The notes under the pieces: generated by a model | Databases searched by the model: none | Told to the model about the DNA's origin: nothing | What the model saw: the letters and a program-made list of their open reading frames with translations, nothing else | Shown: in pieces, positions 1 to 9,594 of the stretch | Layout of the letters: the number at the start of each line of letters is the position of its first letter | Numbering within the stretch: position 1 is the stretch's first letter | Translations under genes and position numbers: made by a program | NCBI GenBank assembly: GCA_947307265.1 | Contig: CAMZIP010000003.1 | Span: 1-34,700, forward strand | Reading direction: 5' to 3' | Length of the DNA stretch: 34,700 nucleotides | From: an uncultured Bacteroidales bacterium | Lineage (GTDB): Bacteria > Bacteroidota > Bacteroidia > Bacteroidales > UBA932

Positions 1-2976
1 ACCAACTACCGCACCAACATCACCGGCAAGATCCTGACGGGCACCACCACCTACGCCATCAGCGTGGACCAGGCTTTTGCCGGCAACACCAATAAGGTTG
101 TGGGTCCCACCTTTGCTAACGTAACGGCTCTCAACACTTACTTCGCCAGTATGGCCGACAACTCCGACCACGGCGACATCAATCCCGAGGAAGTGACCCT
201 GGAGGCCATCGCCGACGGTGAGACCATCGTCCTCCCGGCCATCGCTGACGATGTGGTCATCCGCATCACGGGCACCCTGGCCACCGGTACGCTGAACATC
301 GCTTATGCCGCTTCCGGTGACAAGCCCGCTAACCTGTCTCTCTTTGTCGCCCAGCTCGAAAAGCTGGTTGCCAACATCACTTCCACGCACTTCACGCTCC
401 TGTCCGGCAGCCACATCACCGACCAGGCCGATGTTCACACCAACACCACTACCTTCGTGATCCAGAAGGGCGCCAAGGTGGGCACTGTGAAGATCCTTCA
501 GGGTAATGCCAATATCGCCGGTGAGGTTGCCAAGGTAGACATTCCCGCCGGTGCCAGCGCCGATGGCGATGGCGCTCCCGTCCAGGTATTCCTGACCAAG
601 GAATCTGCCGTTGAGAAGATAGTCCTTAACTCCAAGACCGACGTCGTAGTCGAGCAGCCTAAGGACCATATCGATGTCGAAGCAACTGAGAAGAAGGTTG
701 CCGTCTATGTCAATGATGGCGCTGCTAACTCTACCGCTACCGCCCAGAACGGCGGCGTGATCTACGTTGAGGCCTCCGTGCCTTGCACCGTGACCGCCGA
801 TGGCACCTCCGAGGCCTCCTCCACCGTCATCATCGAGCCTAGTGCTGCAGGATCTGCAGTTGTCGCCTCCAATGGCGGCTCCATTGACCTCACCGCCAAC
901 GGTAACTGCGCAGTGGTTTCTGAAGGTTCTTCAACCGATCCGACCACCAGCGAAACGACTAATTCCACAGTGACGATTTCCGATGTTGCCACTGACGAAA
1001 TTACTGGTAACCCCACTGTAGAGATTGTCGCATCTACCAGCGGTGCCGGACAGATTATTGCAGAGACCGGATCAGCTGAGGCTGCTGCATTGATGACCGA
1101 TGTCGCCAAAATCGGTGATGTAAAATATGCCTCACTTGCAGCTGCTTTCGATGCTGCGCATACGATTGGTGGCAATGTAACCATCACGATGATCAACAAT
1201 GTGCGATTCTCATTTGAGGTGGAAGGAAGCAAGAACTATTACGTAAACGTTGCTGACGGTGAGGACTTCACCTTGAACCTGAATGGATTCGACGTCATTA
1301 GCGCCAACGCTGACAGCAAGGCCAACTGCCTGATTGAGAATAGAGGAAAACTCACTATAACCGATTCTGCCACAAGCAAAGGCTCTCTGCAGTATGGTGC
1401 ATCGGCGGCCTGGGTTTACGATCCCTCTATGGGAAACAACTACAACGGCAGCTACGTGAGCAACGTTATCACCAATAAAGGAACGGGAGAAGTTGTCCTT
1501 GAGAATTGTGTCATCAAGCAGCTCTCCTCTGGTTCAGCCGCATACATCGTGGATAACTTCGAAAATTCGAAGCTTACTATCAACAGTGGTACTTTCGATG
1601 CTACCAAGACGGCTTTTCGTCTGTTCTATGGCAATGTCCGCGTAACCATCAATGGTGGCACCATCAACGCTGGACGTCATAATGTTGGCGTGTTCTCCGG
1701 CGCAACCACCACCAGCCGTCTTGAGATTTACGGCGGCACCTTCAACAATACGATGGCCCAGAATGATAACACTGCCCTTGATATCTGGGGTGAAACTGAA
1801 GCAACGAAAACAGCCAAAACCAGTGTCAAGATTGCCGGAGGCGCATTCAATGCTCCTGTTGTTATCGAGGATTATTATCCTGGATACAATGTGGAAATCC
1901 TTGGCGGCACCTTCAAGTCAATCCGGTCTGTCAACACGCCCGAAATAGCTGCCCTTAAGTATCCCAAGTGCGTAAAGGGTGGCACGTTTGAGGTTAATCC
2001 GAAAAATGGCCAGGAAGACTATGTGGATATCTGGTGTATGGTTGAACCTGCTAACGGTGGGTATAGAGTAGTTCCTGCTCCCAGTTGGGACGAATATGCA
2101 GCCTCCGACAGCGAGTATGCTCCCTGCGTGGATGAAGGGAACAAGCGGGTAACCATCAGCACTGCTGCCCAGCTTGCGAAATTCGCCAAGACGGTCAACG
2201 AGGCTCCTCATAACAGGTACGAAGGTTATACTGTGGAACTGGCTGCCGACATTGATCTTGACCCTTATCTTTGGGTGCCTATCGGTATTCCTGACTACAC
2301 CAACAATTTCAAGGGCACGTTCGATGGGAAAGGCCATAAGATTTCAAATCTGAAAGTTTGGCACAACGAAAAAGCTGGGTTCTTTGGCGCTCTTCACGGA
2401 GCTACTATCAAGAATCTTGTTATTGACGGATTCGTGCTCAGAAGTAACCACTATGCCGGAGCCATTGTAGCTTGGGGAGAAAGTTCTGCGATTAAGAATG
2501 TTATCGACAACTGCACTGCAAAGAACGGTACAGTCACATCCGCGCCGGAGTGGGTTGATGGTTTCGACAACGGTGACAAAGCCGGTGGTATCGCCGGTTT
2601 CTACTATTCCGGAACGCTAACGAATAATACTGTTGATAATGTAACCGTCCGTGCTTATCGTGACCTTGGCGGATTAGCCGGGTGCGTTCAGGATAACGCT
2701 TCGATTGTGACAGGCAATGCCGTTAAAGACGTACGATGCAAGCAGGACGGCAGAAATGCCTATAAATCCAGCGTTGACACCTATGGAGAGTTGATTGGCA
2801 GACGTATAGGTAGTTTTACCGAAAGTGATAACACACTTACAAACTGCGAGGCTTCTCCCGTAACGGCAGAAGAATCAATAGCCGTATACCCCTACTATAA
2901 CTATACGGTGTATACGGTGATTGCTGTCGGTCCCATCTCTGTCGATCCGATTAACGACGATGTTGAAGATTTATAA
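1..2976 (+). CDS. Surface lipoprotein-like protein, 5'-truncated by the window: end of a fimbrillin-like/DUF6562-like domain, conserved stalk, beta-helix-like region and C-terminal GLUG-like repeats
   Basis: Frame is open from base 1 (TNYRTNITGKILTGTTTYAISVDQ...), matching the NYRTNI.G.LLTG motif at the end of the N-terminal domain of the downstream paralogs. The GTG at 64 is not the true start. The C-terminus contains FKGTFDGKGHKISNLKV...AGFFGALHGATIKNLVI (GLUG-like). Confidence 0.88.
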   Translation, partial: TNYRTNITGKILTGTTTYAISVDQAFAGNTNKVVGPTFANVTALNTYFASMADNSDHGDINPEEVTLEAIADGETIVLPAIADDVVIRITGTLATGTLNIAYAASGDKPANLSLFVAQLEKLVANITSTHFTLLSGSHITDQADVHTNTTTFVIQKGAKVGTVKILQGNANIAGEVAKVDIPAGASADGDGAPVQVFLTKESAVEKIVLNSKTDVVVEQPKDHIDVEATEKKVAVYVNDGAANSTATAQNGGVIYVEASVPCTVTADGTSEASSTVIIEPSAAGSAVVASNGGSIDLTANGNCAVVSEGSSTDPTTSETTNSTVTISDVATDEITGNPTVEIVASTSGAGQIIAETGSAEAAALMTDVAKIGDVKYASLAAAFDAAHTIGGNVTITMINNVRFSFEVEGSKNYYVNVADGEDFTLNLNGFDVISANADSKANCLIENRGKLTITDSATSKGSLQYGASAAWVYDPSMGNNYNGSYVSNVITNKGTGEVVLENCVIKQLSSGSAAYIVDNFENSKLTINSGTFDATKTAFRLFYGNVRVTINGGTINAGRHNVGVFSGATTTSRLEIYGGTFNNTMAQNDNTALDIWGETEATKTAKTSVKIAGGAFNAPVVIEDYYPGYNVEILGGTFKSIRSVNTPEIAALKYPKCVKGGTFEVNPKNGQEDYVDIWCMVEPANGGYRVVPAPSWDEYAASDSEYAPCVDEGNKRVTISTAAQLAKFAKTVNEAPHNRYEGYTVELAADIDLDPYLWVPIGIPDYTNNFKGTFDGKGHKISNLKVWHNEKAGFFGALHGATIKNLVIDGFVLRSNHYAGAIVAWGESSAIKNVIDNCTAKNGTVTSAPEWVDGFDNGDKAGGIAGFYYSGTLTNNTVDNVTVRAYRDLGGLAGCVQDNASIVTGNAVKDVRCKQDGRNAYKSSVDTYGELIGRRIGSFTESDNTLTNCEASPVTAEESIAVYPYYNYTVYTVIAVGPISVDPINDDVEDL
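739..768 (+). repeat. 30-nt invariant coding block, copy 1 (stalk/C-terminus junction)
   Basis: accgcccagaacggcggcgtgatctacgtt, identical at 4606-4635 and 8302-8331. Confidence 0.85.
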
Positions 2977-2982
2977 ACCGTA

Positions 2983-3021
2983 TTTTACCCCCGGGCGGCT
3001 GACCCTGCCCGTGGGTGCCAG
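2983..3021 (+). repeat. Intergenic hairpin repeat, copy 1
   Basis: ttttacccccgggcggctgaccctgcccgtgggtgccag. Stem 2987-2996 ACCCCCGGGC pairs with 3007-3016 GCCCGTGGGT with one mismatch; 10-nt loop. One substitution relative to copies 2 and 3. Confidence 0.88.
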
Positions 3022-3057
3022 ATAATGAACAACAAATTATTAACTAATTACAACTTT

Positions 3058-6000
3058 ATGAAAAAAGTCCTTTTATTTCTCGCAGCTGCTGCAATGCTGG
3101 CAGTCTCCTGCGCTAAAGATCCTCAGGGTCTGATCGGCGATCAGACTAAGGTGACCTTCACTGTGGATGCTTCACAGGTTGCAACGCGTGCCGTAACCGG
3201 TACCCACGGCACCGCCACCCGTCTGATGGTGGGCGTGTACATCAAAAGCGGCACCACCTACAACTACATCCAGGCAATCTCCCAGAGCAATACGGTCAGC
3301 GAATGGCCTACCGTCGTTTCCCTGGACCTTGCTAAGAACGAGACTTACAAGATTGTCTTCTGGGCCGATGAAGGCACCAATGCCTATACCATCAACTGGA
3401 CCAACGGTACCGTGGCCGAAACTGCCACCACTATCGGCGGCAACGCAACCAACCGCGACGCATACTACAAGATGGTAGAGATTACGACCAATGGCGCCAA
3501 CGGCGGTGCAATCACTCTGACCCGTCCTCTGGCTCAGGTGAACGTAGGTACCAACGACCTTGCAGCCTACAAGGCAGCTGCCGTATATGACGGCAACATC
3601 GAGACTCAGGTAGTTGTCAGCGGCGTAGTCCCCGGTATGAACCTCCTCACCGGAGAGGCATCTACGGGCGAACCCGTCGATCTGACCTTCAGCTACGCTG
3701 ACAATCTGGACGCTACCCTGGTTTCGGGCGGCAACGATTATGGTTACCTCGGAATGAACTTCGTGCTTTGCCCGGGTGACGCTACCCTTACCGCCGGCAT
3801 CTCCATCCGCAAACACGGAGCAACAGAGAACATCAATACCTTCCAGGTATCAAACATGCCCGTCAAGACCAATTACCGCACCAACGTTGTGGGTAAGCTC
3901 CTCACCGGCATCGTGGAATACACCGTCGACGTTGACACCGACTTCAACAGCGATCTCGAAAAGCAGGTTGGTCCGACCTTCGAGAGCGTGACTGCCCTCA
4001 ACGCCTACTTCGCCACGATGGCCGACAACTCCGACCACGGCGATATTGAGCCTGAGGTAGTTACCCTTACCACCATCGCAGACGACGATGCAATCGTCCT
4101 CCCTGCCATCTCCGGCAGCGTGGTCATCCGCATCCCGGCCGTCCTTGAGACCGGTACTCTCTCCATCGGCTATGCCGCCTCCGGCGACAAGCCCGCGAAC
4201 GTCTCCCTATTTGTGAGGAAGCTCGAGATTCTGCAGGCCACCGTACCCGCATCCCACTTCGAGCTCCTGAGCGGCAGTTTTGTTACCAACAAGGCGATAG
4301 TGTCAACCAACACCACAACCTTCGTTATCCAGAACGGCGCCAGGGTTGGAACCGCCGAGATCCAGAAGGGCAACGCTACCATCGCAGGTACCGTAGCTAC
4401 GGTAACCGTCCCGACAGGCGCCAAGGCCGATGATGACAACAATCCCGTCTATGTCTTCCTGGAGAAGGAATCGGCCGTGGACCAGATTGTCCTGCAAGCC
4501 AAGACCGACGTTGTGGTAGAGCAGCCCAAGGATCAGATAGACGTTGAAGCTACCGAAAAGAAGGTCGCCGTCTATGTCAATGAGGGCGCCGACAACTCAA
4601 CGGCAACCGCCCAGAACGGCGGCGTGATCTACGTTGAGGCCAACGTGCCTTGCACCGTGACCGCTGATGGCACCTCCACCGCTGAAGAAGGCAATGTCTC
4701 TTCGACTGTCATCATCAAAGAAACTGCTACCGGTTCAGCTGTCGTTGCCACCAACGGTGCTTCGGTTGATCTTAAGGCAAATGGCGACTGCACGGCATCT
4801 GCCGAAGGAACCGCTGAAGGTCAGGGAAGCGCTACCGCTACTCCTTCCACTATCACTATTACTGCAGCAGAAGAGGGTGTTGAGGTTAACACCAGCACGA
4901 ATGATAATGGCGTTATCAATAATACTTCAGGAAAAGATGTGGTTGTTACGTATGCCGCAAAGATAGGCGATACAACTTACGAAACTCTTCAGGAGGCTTT
5001 TGCTGCTGTCCCGGATGATGTAGAAACAACTATCGTTCTCCAGAATCGTTATGTCATCATAGGCAACGACGGTATCGCTATCAGCTCCAAGAAAAACATT
5101 ATCCTCGACCTCAATGGCTGGCTTCTTAGCAACGCCGTGAACGAGAACAGGGCTTCCCAGATATTTAATATCCAAGGTGGTTCGCTCACTATTCGTGACT
5201 CCAAGGGCAATGGTGAGATCTTCAATGACGTCCAGAAGGGCACCCAGCCCGGTGAATGGTGGTCAACCCCTCAGTATAACTATGCCACTAACGTAATCAA
5301 GAATAGTGGTACCTTTATTCTCGAAAGCGGTACTGTTCGGCAGACTGCATCTGGTTCAATTTGCTATGCCGTGGATAATAATTCCACCAGTTATGACACC
5401 GAAACAATCCTTAAAGGTGGTGTGATGACTTCTAACCGAACCACCATGCGTATGTTCTGTAATAGTGAAGCTAAAGAGAATAAACTGACTATTCCTGAGA
5501 ATTCCACAGCGCTGCTGGAGGGTAACAAGACCTCCCTTTGGATCCAGCTTCCAGGCTCGAATTCAGCTTCTATGAAACGAGCTACGCTCAATATCCAGGG
5601 TGGTACCCTAAAGGGTAATACCTATGCGTTCTATGATTATTCCTACGGCGATGGCTGGGATAATGTGAACTATGCTATTACCGGAGGCAATTTCATCGGA
5701 GAAATTGATTCTGCGAAACCCAACGCTAAGTTCATTAAAGGCGGTACCTTCTCTCAGGATCCTCAAAACTATGTTGCTGATGGCTATGTGTCTTACTTTG
5801 ACGATGCAGCACAAGTTTGGAAGATCAAGTTAGAAGATGTCGCCCAGGTCGGGGATGTCGTATACACCAGTCTTGTTGACGCTTTTGAGGCTGCACAGGC
5901 AGGCGATGAAGTTAAGATGGTGAAGAATATGTACATTGAGGCAACAGTTCCGGCACCGTATGGCAATAAGTGCGGCATCAAACAGGAAGGAGAGATTCTC

Positions 6001-6582
6001 AATGGTCAAAACTACAACCTTTATTTAACAACTGGAGGAGACCAATATACCATCATGACATCCGGCGGCACTATCAAGAACCTTACGATAGCTTCTGGGT
6101 TCCGCGCAATCTTGCTTATGTATCCTCAAACAGATGTCTATATTGATAATGTAACCAGTGGCCCCAATGTGTGTTATGCTATTAATACCGCTGAGCAGGG
6201 GAACCCTGACGCCCGGATTATTGCGACAAATTCGACCTTCCTTGGTTGGTGCAGTTTCTCTTTGATTGCTTCTGCATCTTTCACAAATTGCAAGTTTGGA
6301 CAGGGCACGTATTATACAAATACCTGGGGCCGTTTTATTAGGCCTTACGTTACCACAACCTTTACGAATTGTGAGTTTGGATATAACTGCGCAGAAGGCG
6401 ATAAGTATTATTTGGATCTGAGTGCATTGCAGGCTGGCCAAACAATCAAGATGATTAACTGCAAGGTCGGTGATACTTTCATTACTGCAGACAATGTAGC
6501 TGAGTTACTTGACGGTTGGGATGAACCCAATAACAATTATTCGTTCGATAAATCCATCTTCGAAATCATTAAGTTCGAATAA
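3058..6582 (+). CDS. Surface lipoprotein, DUF6562/fimbrillin-like N-terminus, conserved stalk, two beta-helix-like modules
   Basis: MKKVLLFLAAAAMLAVSC lipobox. Motifs LAKNETYKIVFWA, RPLAQVNVGTNDLAAY, NMPVKTNYRTNVVGKLLTG. I prefer the ATG at 3058 over the ORF-track ATG at 3025 because it opens the signal peptide directly. Confidence 0.88.
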   Translation: MKKVLLFLAAAAMLAVSCAKDPQGLIGDQTKVTFTVDASQVATRAVTGTHGTATRLMVGVYIKSGTTYNYIQAISQSNTVSEWPTVVSLDLAKNETYKIVFWADEGTNAYTINWTNGTVAETATTIGGNATNRDAYYKMVEITTNGANGGAITLTRPLAQVNVGTNDLAAYKAAAVYDGNIETQVVVSGVVPGMNLLTGEASTGEPVDLTFSYADNLDATLVSGGNDYGYLGMNFVLCPGDATLTAGISIRKHGATENINTFQVSNMPVKTNYRTNVVGKLLTGIVEYTVDVDTDFNSDLEKQVGPTFESVTALNAYFATMADNSDHGDIEPEVVTLTTIADDDAIVLPAISGSVVIRIPAVLETGTLSIGYAASGDKPANVSLFVRKLEILQATVPASHFELLSGSFVTNKAIVSTNTTTFVIQNGARVGTAEIQKGNATIAGTVATVTVPTGAKADDDNNPVYVFLEKESAVDQIVLQAKTDVVVEQPKDQIDVEATEKKVAVYVNEGADNSTATAQNGGVIYVEANVPCTVTADGTSTAEEGNVSSTVIIKETATGSAVVATNGASVDLKANGDCTASAEGTAEGQGSATATPSTITITAAEEGVEVNTSTNDNGVINNTSGKDVVVTYAAKIGDTTYETLQEAFAAVPDDVETTIVLQNRYVIIGNDGIAISSKKNIILDLNGWLLSNAVNENRASQIFNIQGGSLTIRDSKGNGEIFNDVQKGTQPGEWWSTPQYNYATNVIKNSGTFILESGTVRQTASGSICYAVDNNSTSYDTETILKGGVMTSNRTTMRMFCNSEAKENKLTIPENSTALLEGNKTSLWIQLPGSNSASMKRATLNIQGGTLKGNTYAFYDYSYGDGWDNVNYAITGGNFIGEIDSAKPNAKFIKGGTFSQDPQNYVADGYVSYFDDAAQVWKIKLEDVAQVGDVVYTSLVDAFEAAQAGDEVKMVKNMYIEATVPAPYGNKCGIKQEGEILNGQNYNLYLTTGGDQYTIMTSGGTIKNLTIASGFRAILLMYPQTDVYIDNVTSGPNVCYAINTAEQGNPDARIIATNSTFLGWCSFSLIASASFTNCKFGQGTYYTNTWGRFIRPYVTTTFTNCEFGYNCAEGDKYYLDLSALQAGQTIKMINCKVGDTFITADNVAELLDGWDEPNNNYSFDKSIFEIIKFE
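4606..4635 (+). repeat. 30-nt invariant coding block, copy 2
   Basis: Identical to 739-768 and 8302-8331. Confidence 0.85.
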
Positions 6583-6591
6583 TTAACCCAT

Positions 6592-6630
6592 TTTTACCCC
6601 CGGGCGGCTGACCCTGCCCGAGGGTGCCAG
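6592..6630 (+). repeat. Intergenic hairpin repeat, copy 2
   Basis: ttttacccccgggcggctgaccctgcccgagggtgccag. Stem 6596-6605 with 6616-6625. The 39 nt are identical to copy 3. Confidence 0.9.
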
Positions 6631-6666
6631 ATAATGAACAATATATTATTATTTAATCACAGCACT

Positions 6667-9588
6667 ATGAAAAAAATCCTTTCATTTCTCGTAGCTGCAG
6701 CGGCGCTTCTGACAGTGTCCTGCAACAACGATGCGGATGTGATTGACGTAGAGAACGGCCCTCTGGCCAGCATCTCTTTCACCGTCAACTCCGCTGAAAT
6801 TATGACTAAGGCAGACCCGGGCTACGGCCAGGCTACTGCTATCAATGAACTGCTCGTCCAGGTATTCAACAAGGTCGGCGACGACTTCGTGAAACTGGAG
6901 GCACCGGACGTGACCATCACTCCGCTCAACAGCACTCCCGCTTCCTGGACAGTGGATATGAAACTGGCCAAGAACGAGACCTATAAGATCGCATTCTGGG
7001 CACAGAAGTCGGAAACCGGTATCTACGGCACCTCGGACCTGAGCGCCGTTACGGTGGACTACAGCAAGATTGCCATCAACAACGACGATGCCGACGCATT
7101 CTGCGCTGCACGCCTCGTTACCGTGACCGGTTCCCTGTCCCAGACGGTCTATCTGTATCGTCCTCTGGCACAGATCAACATCGGTACCAACGACCTTGCA
7201 GCATACGAGAAGAGTGTTCCCACAGCCAAGAAGAACCTCACCGCAACCATCACTCTCCCTGTCGAGACGCCCAATAAGCTTAACGTTATCGGCGGCACCG
7301 AGAGCGAAGGCGTAGTGAAGTCTGCTGTCACCGGCACCACCACCGAGGAGGTCGTCTTCACTACGGCTCCCTCCTATGTGATGTCCGACCAGACCCTCAC
7401 TTCCTCCAACGTGGACTACAGCTATCTCACGATGCTTTACGTTCTCGCAGCTCCCGGCAAGGAGACAATGACCTTCAAGGCAAAGCTCAACAACGGTACT
7501 ACCGACGTTAGCGACCTCACGGTCTCCAATATGCCCTATCAGGCCAACTACCGTACGAACATCGTCGGTCAGCTCCTCACGGGCAGCGTCCAGTACCTCG
7601 TAGAGATCGAGGAAGGCTTCTATGCAGATTACGAGAAGATCGTATCTCCGACCTTTGCAACTCTTGCTGAGATGAACGATTATCTGGCAATCCTTCAGGA
7701 CGGTACTCCGGAAGGTGACAACGGTGACATCAATCCCGAGCAGGTGACTCTCACCGCTCTTGGTGATGTGACCGGTACACCCCAGATCGTACTGCCCAAG
7801 ATCAACGGCGGCGTGGATATCCGCCTTGCCTTCGACTATGACGGCACCGTCGAGATGGTCTATGCAGATCCTGCAGATGGAGCCAAGAAGCCTGCCAACA
7901 TCTTCTTCTATGCACAGAAGCTCAAAACTCTTGTAGCTACCGTTCCTCAGTCCCACTTCGAGCTTCTGAGCGGCAGCATCGTGACCAACAAGGCCATCGT
8001 CGCAACCAACACCAATACCTTCGTTATCCAGAACGGAGCAAGGGTCGGCACCGCCGAGATTCAGAAGGGTAACGCATCCATCGCAGGTACCGTAACCACG
8101 GTCTCCGTGCCTACCGGCGCAACGGCAGACGGTACGAATGCCGTCCAGGTGTTCTTGGAGAAGGTTTCTTCCGTTGACCAGATAGTCCTCAACGCTAAGA
8201 CCGATGTGGTAGTCGAGCAGCCTAAGGACCAGATCGAGGTGGAAGCTACCGAGCGTAAGGTCGCCGTCTATGTCAATGAGGGCGCTGACAACTCTTCGGC
8301 AACCGCCCAGAACGGCGGCGTGATCTACGTTAAGGCAACTGTGCCTTGCACCGTGACCGCAGACGGCACCTCCGAGGCAGAAGACGGCTCCGCAGTAGCT
8401 TCTACCGTGATTATCGAACCCGGCGCAGACGGCTCTGCGGTTGTCGCAGAGAATGGTGGTTCCATTGTCCTGACTGCAAATGACAATTGCGCGGTCGTAT
8501 CTCAAGGCGTTTCCGATGATCCGACACCAGTGCCGTCCAATGTCACCGTAACCTCGGCTACTTCTCCCGTTTCTGCAACCACTTCGGATGAGGGTACGGT
8601 CACCACAACTTCTTCTTCACAAGATAATGTGACTGTCGTTGAAGATGGCGTTGCTCTTATCGGTGCAGTGGTTTATCAAACACTTACGGCTGCCTTTGCC
8701 GCTGCAGTTCCTTCGGATGTCGTCAAGATTCTCAAGGATTACAATGCTTCAAACGAACCTATGTCTGCCGGAACCCGTCAGTTCGTTATCAATAAGAGTA
8801 TTACTATTGATGGCCAGGGTCATACCGTTCAGACGAAAAACAGAGGTTTCGGTGTTGGTAATGTAAATAATAATCTGTCCTCCAATATTGATGTTACTTT
8901 CAAGGATATTACTATTTTGAATCCGACTAATGGTGGTCGTTGCATTGATACCCGTGGCAAGATCGGAGTATTGACCCTTGATAATGTCGTCCTTTCGACT
9001 CAGGGCGCTACAGGTCAGTATACGCAACCTTTAACTATAGGCGGTAACCAGTCTGACATTGCTTCAATCAATATCAATAACAGTACGATACAGACGAATG
9101 AGGATGCAACTGCATATTATGCGATTATCACATTCAACCCTGTTAATATGACTATTTCCAATAGTACTATTAAAGGATGGGCTTGCATTTATGCGAAGGG
9201 ACCCGACAGTTCTGCCGGTTCCGCCGGTTCTACCTTCACGGTCACATCCAACAGTAATTTAGTATCCTACAATTGCTACTCTGGCGTTTCTAACGCTTTC
9301 TCAGCCGTAGAGATAGAGGATAGCAACGTTACTGTTGACATAACAGACAGCAATATTGCCATCCATAATTCAGGGGATCAAATCCAGTCTATCTTTGGAT
9401 TCCCTGATTTTTCCATCACCGGTTGCAATCTCAGCTTGATCGGCAATAACATTGACTTTGACAATACAGGATCAGGCAGTTGTGCCCTTATAGTAAATCA
9501 GGGGAGTAACACTTTAGTCTACTCCGATAATACCGGACTGATTGTTGGCAGCGGCGCATCTGTTATCGATAATGGTGACGAATTTTAA
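6667..9588 (+). CDS. Surface lipoprotein, DUF6562/fimbrillin-like N-terminus, conserved stalk, beta-helix-like C-terminus
   Basis: MKKILSFLVAAAALLTVSC lipobox. Same N-terminal and stalk motifs (DVVVEQPKDQIEVEATERKVAVYVNEGADNSSATAQNGGVIYV). ATG at 6667 preferred over 6634. Confidence 0.88.
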   Translation: MKKILSFLVAAAALLTVSCNNDADVIDVENGPLASISFTVNSAEIMTKADPGYGQATAINELLVQVFNKVGDDFVKLEAPDVTITPLNSTPASWTVDMKLAKNETYKIAFWAQKSETGIYGTSDLSAVTVDYSKIAINNDDADAFCAARLVTVTGSLSQTVYLYRPLAQINIGTNDLAAYEKSVPTAKKNLTATITLPVETPNKLNVIGGTESEGVVKSAVTGTTTEEVVFTTAPSYVMSDQTLTSSNVDYSYLTMLYVLAAPGKETMTFKAKLNNGTTDVSDLTVSNMPYQANYRTNIVGQLLTGSVQYLVEIEEGFYADYEKIVSPTFATLAEMNDYLAILQDGTPEGDNGDINPEQVTLTALGDVTGTPQIVLPKINGGVDIRLAFDYDGTVEMVYADPADGAKKPANIFFYAQKLKTLVATVPQSHFELLSGSIVTNKAIVATNTNTFVIQNGARVGTAEIQKGNASIAGTVTTVSVPTGATADGTNAVQVFLEKVSSVDQIVLNAKTDVVVEQPKDQIEVEATERKVAVYVNEGADNSSATAQNGGVIYVKATVPCTVTADGTSEAEDGSAVASTVIIEPGADGSAVVAENGGSIVLTANDNCAVVSQGVSDDPTPVPSNVTVTSATSPVSATTSDEGTVTTTSSSQDNVTVVEDGVALIGAVVYQTLTAAFAAAVPSDVVKILKDYNASNEPMSAGTRQFVINKSITIDGQGHTVQTKNRGFGVGNVNNNLSSNIDVTFKDITILNPTNGGRCIDTRGKIGVLTLDNVVLSTQGATGQYTQPLTIGGNQSDIASININNSTIQTNEDATAYYAIITFNPVNMTISNSTIKGWACIYAKGPDSSAGSAGSTFTVTSNSNLVSYNCYSGVSNAFSAVEIEDSNVTVDITDSNIAIHNSGDQIQSIFGFPDFSITGCNLSLIGNNIDFDNTGSGSCALIVNQGSNTLVYSDNTGLIVGSGASVIDNGDEF
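8302..8331 (+). repeat. 30-nt invariant coding block, copy 3
   Basis: Identical to 739-768 and 4606-4635. Confidence 0.85.
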
Positions 9589-9594
9589 ACCATA

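Noticed and set aside
3025-6669. Conserved in-frame upstream ATGs (3025 and 6634, both 33 nt before the MKK start)
   Set aside because: They come from the duplicated leader next to the hairpin; the MKK start gives a clean signal peptide. I treat the upstream ATGs as leader sequence, though a translated leader cannot be excluded without start-site mapping.
6682-8505. 607-aa ORF on the minus strand opposite the third array gene
   Set aside because: It is a frame mirror of the conserved coding part of a convincing + strand gene; the translation is rich in His/Cys/Gly/Val with no signal or family motif. Same reasoning for 3172-3816, 9644-10684 and 10633-11562.
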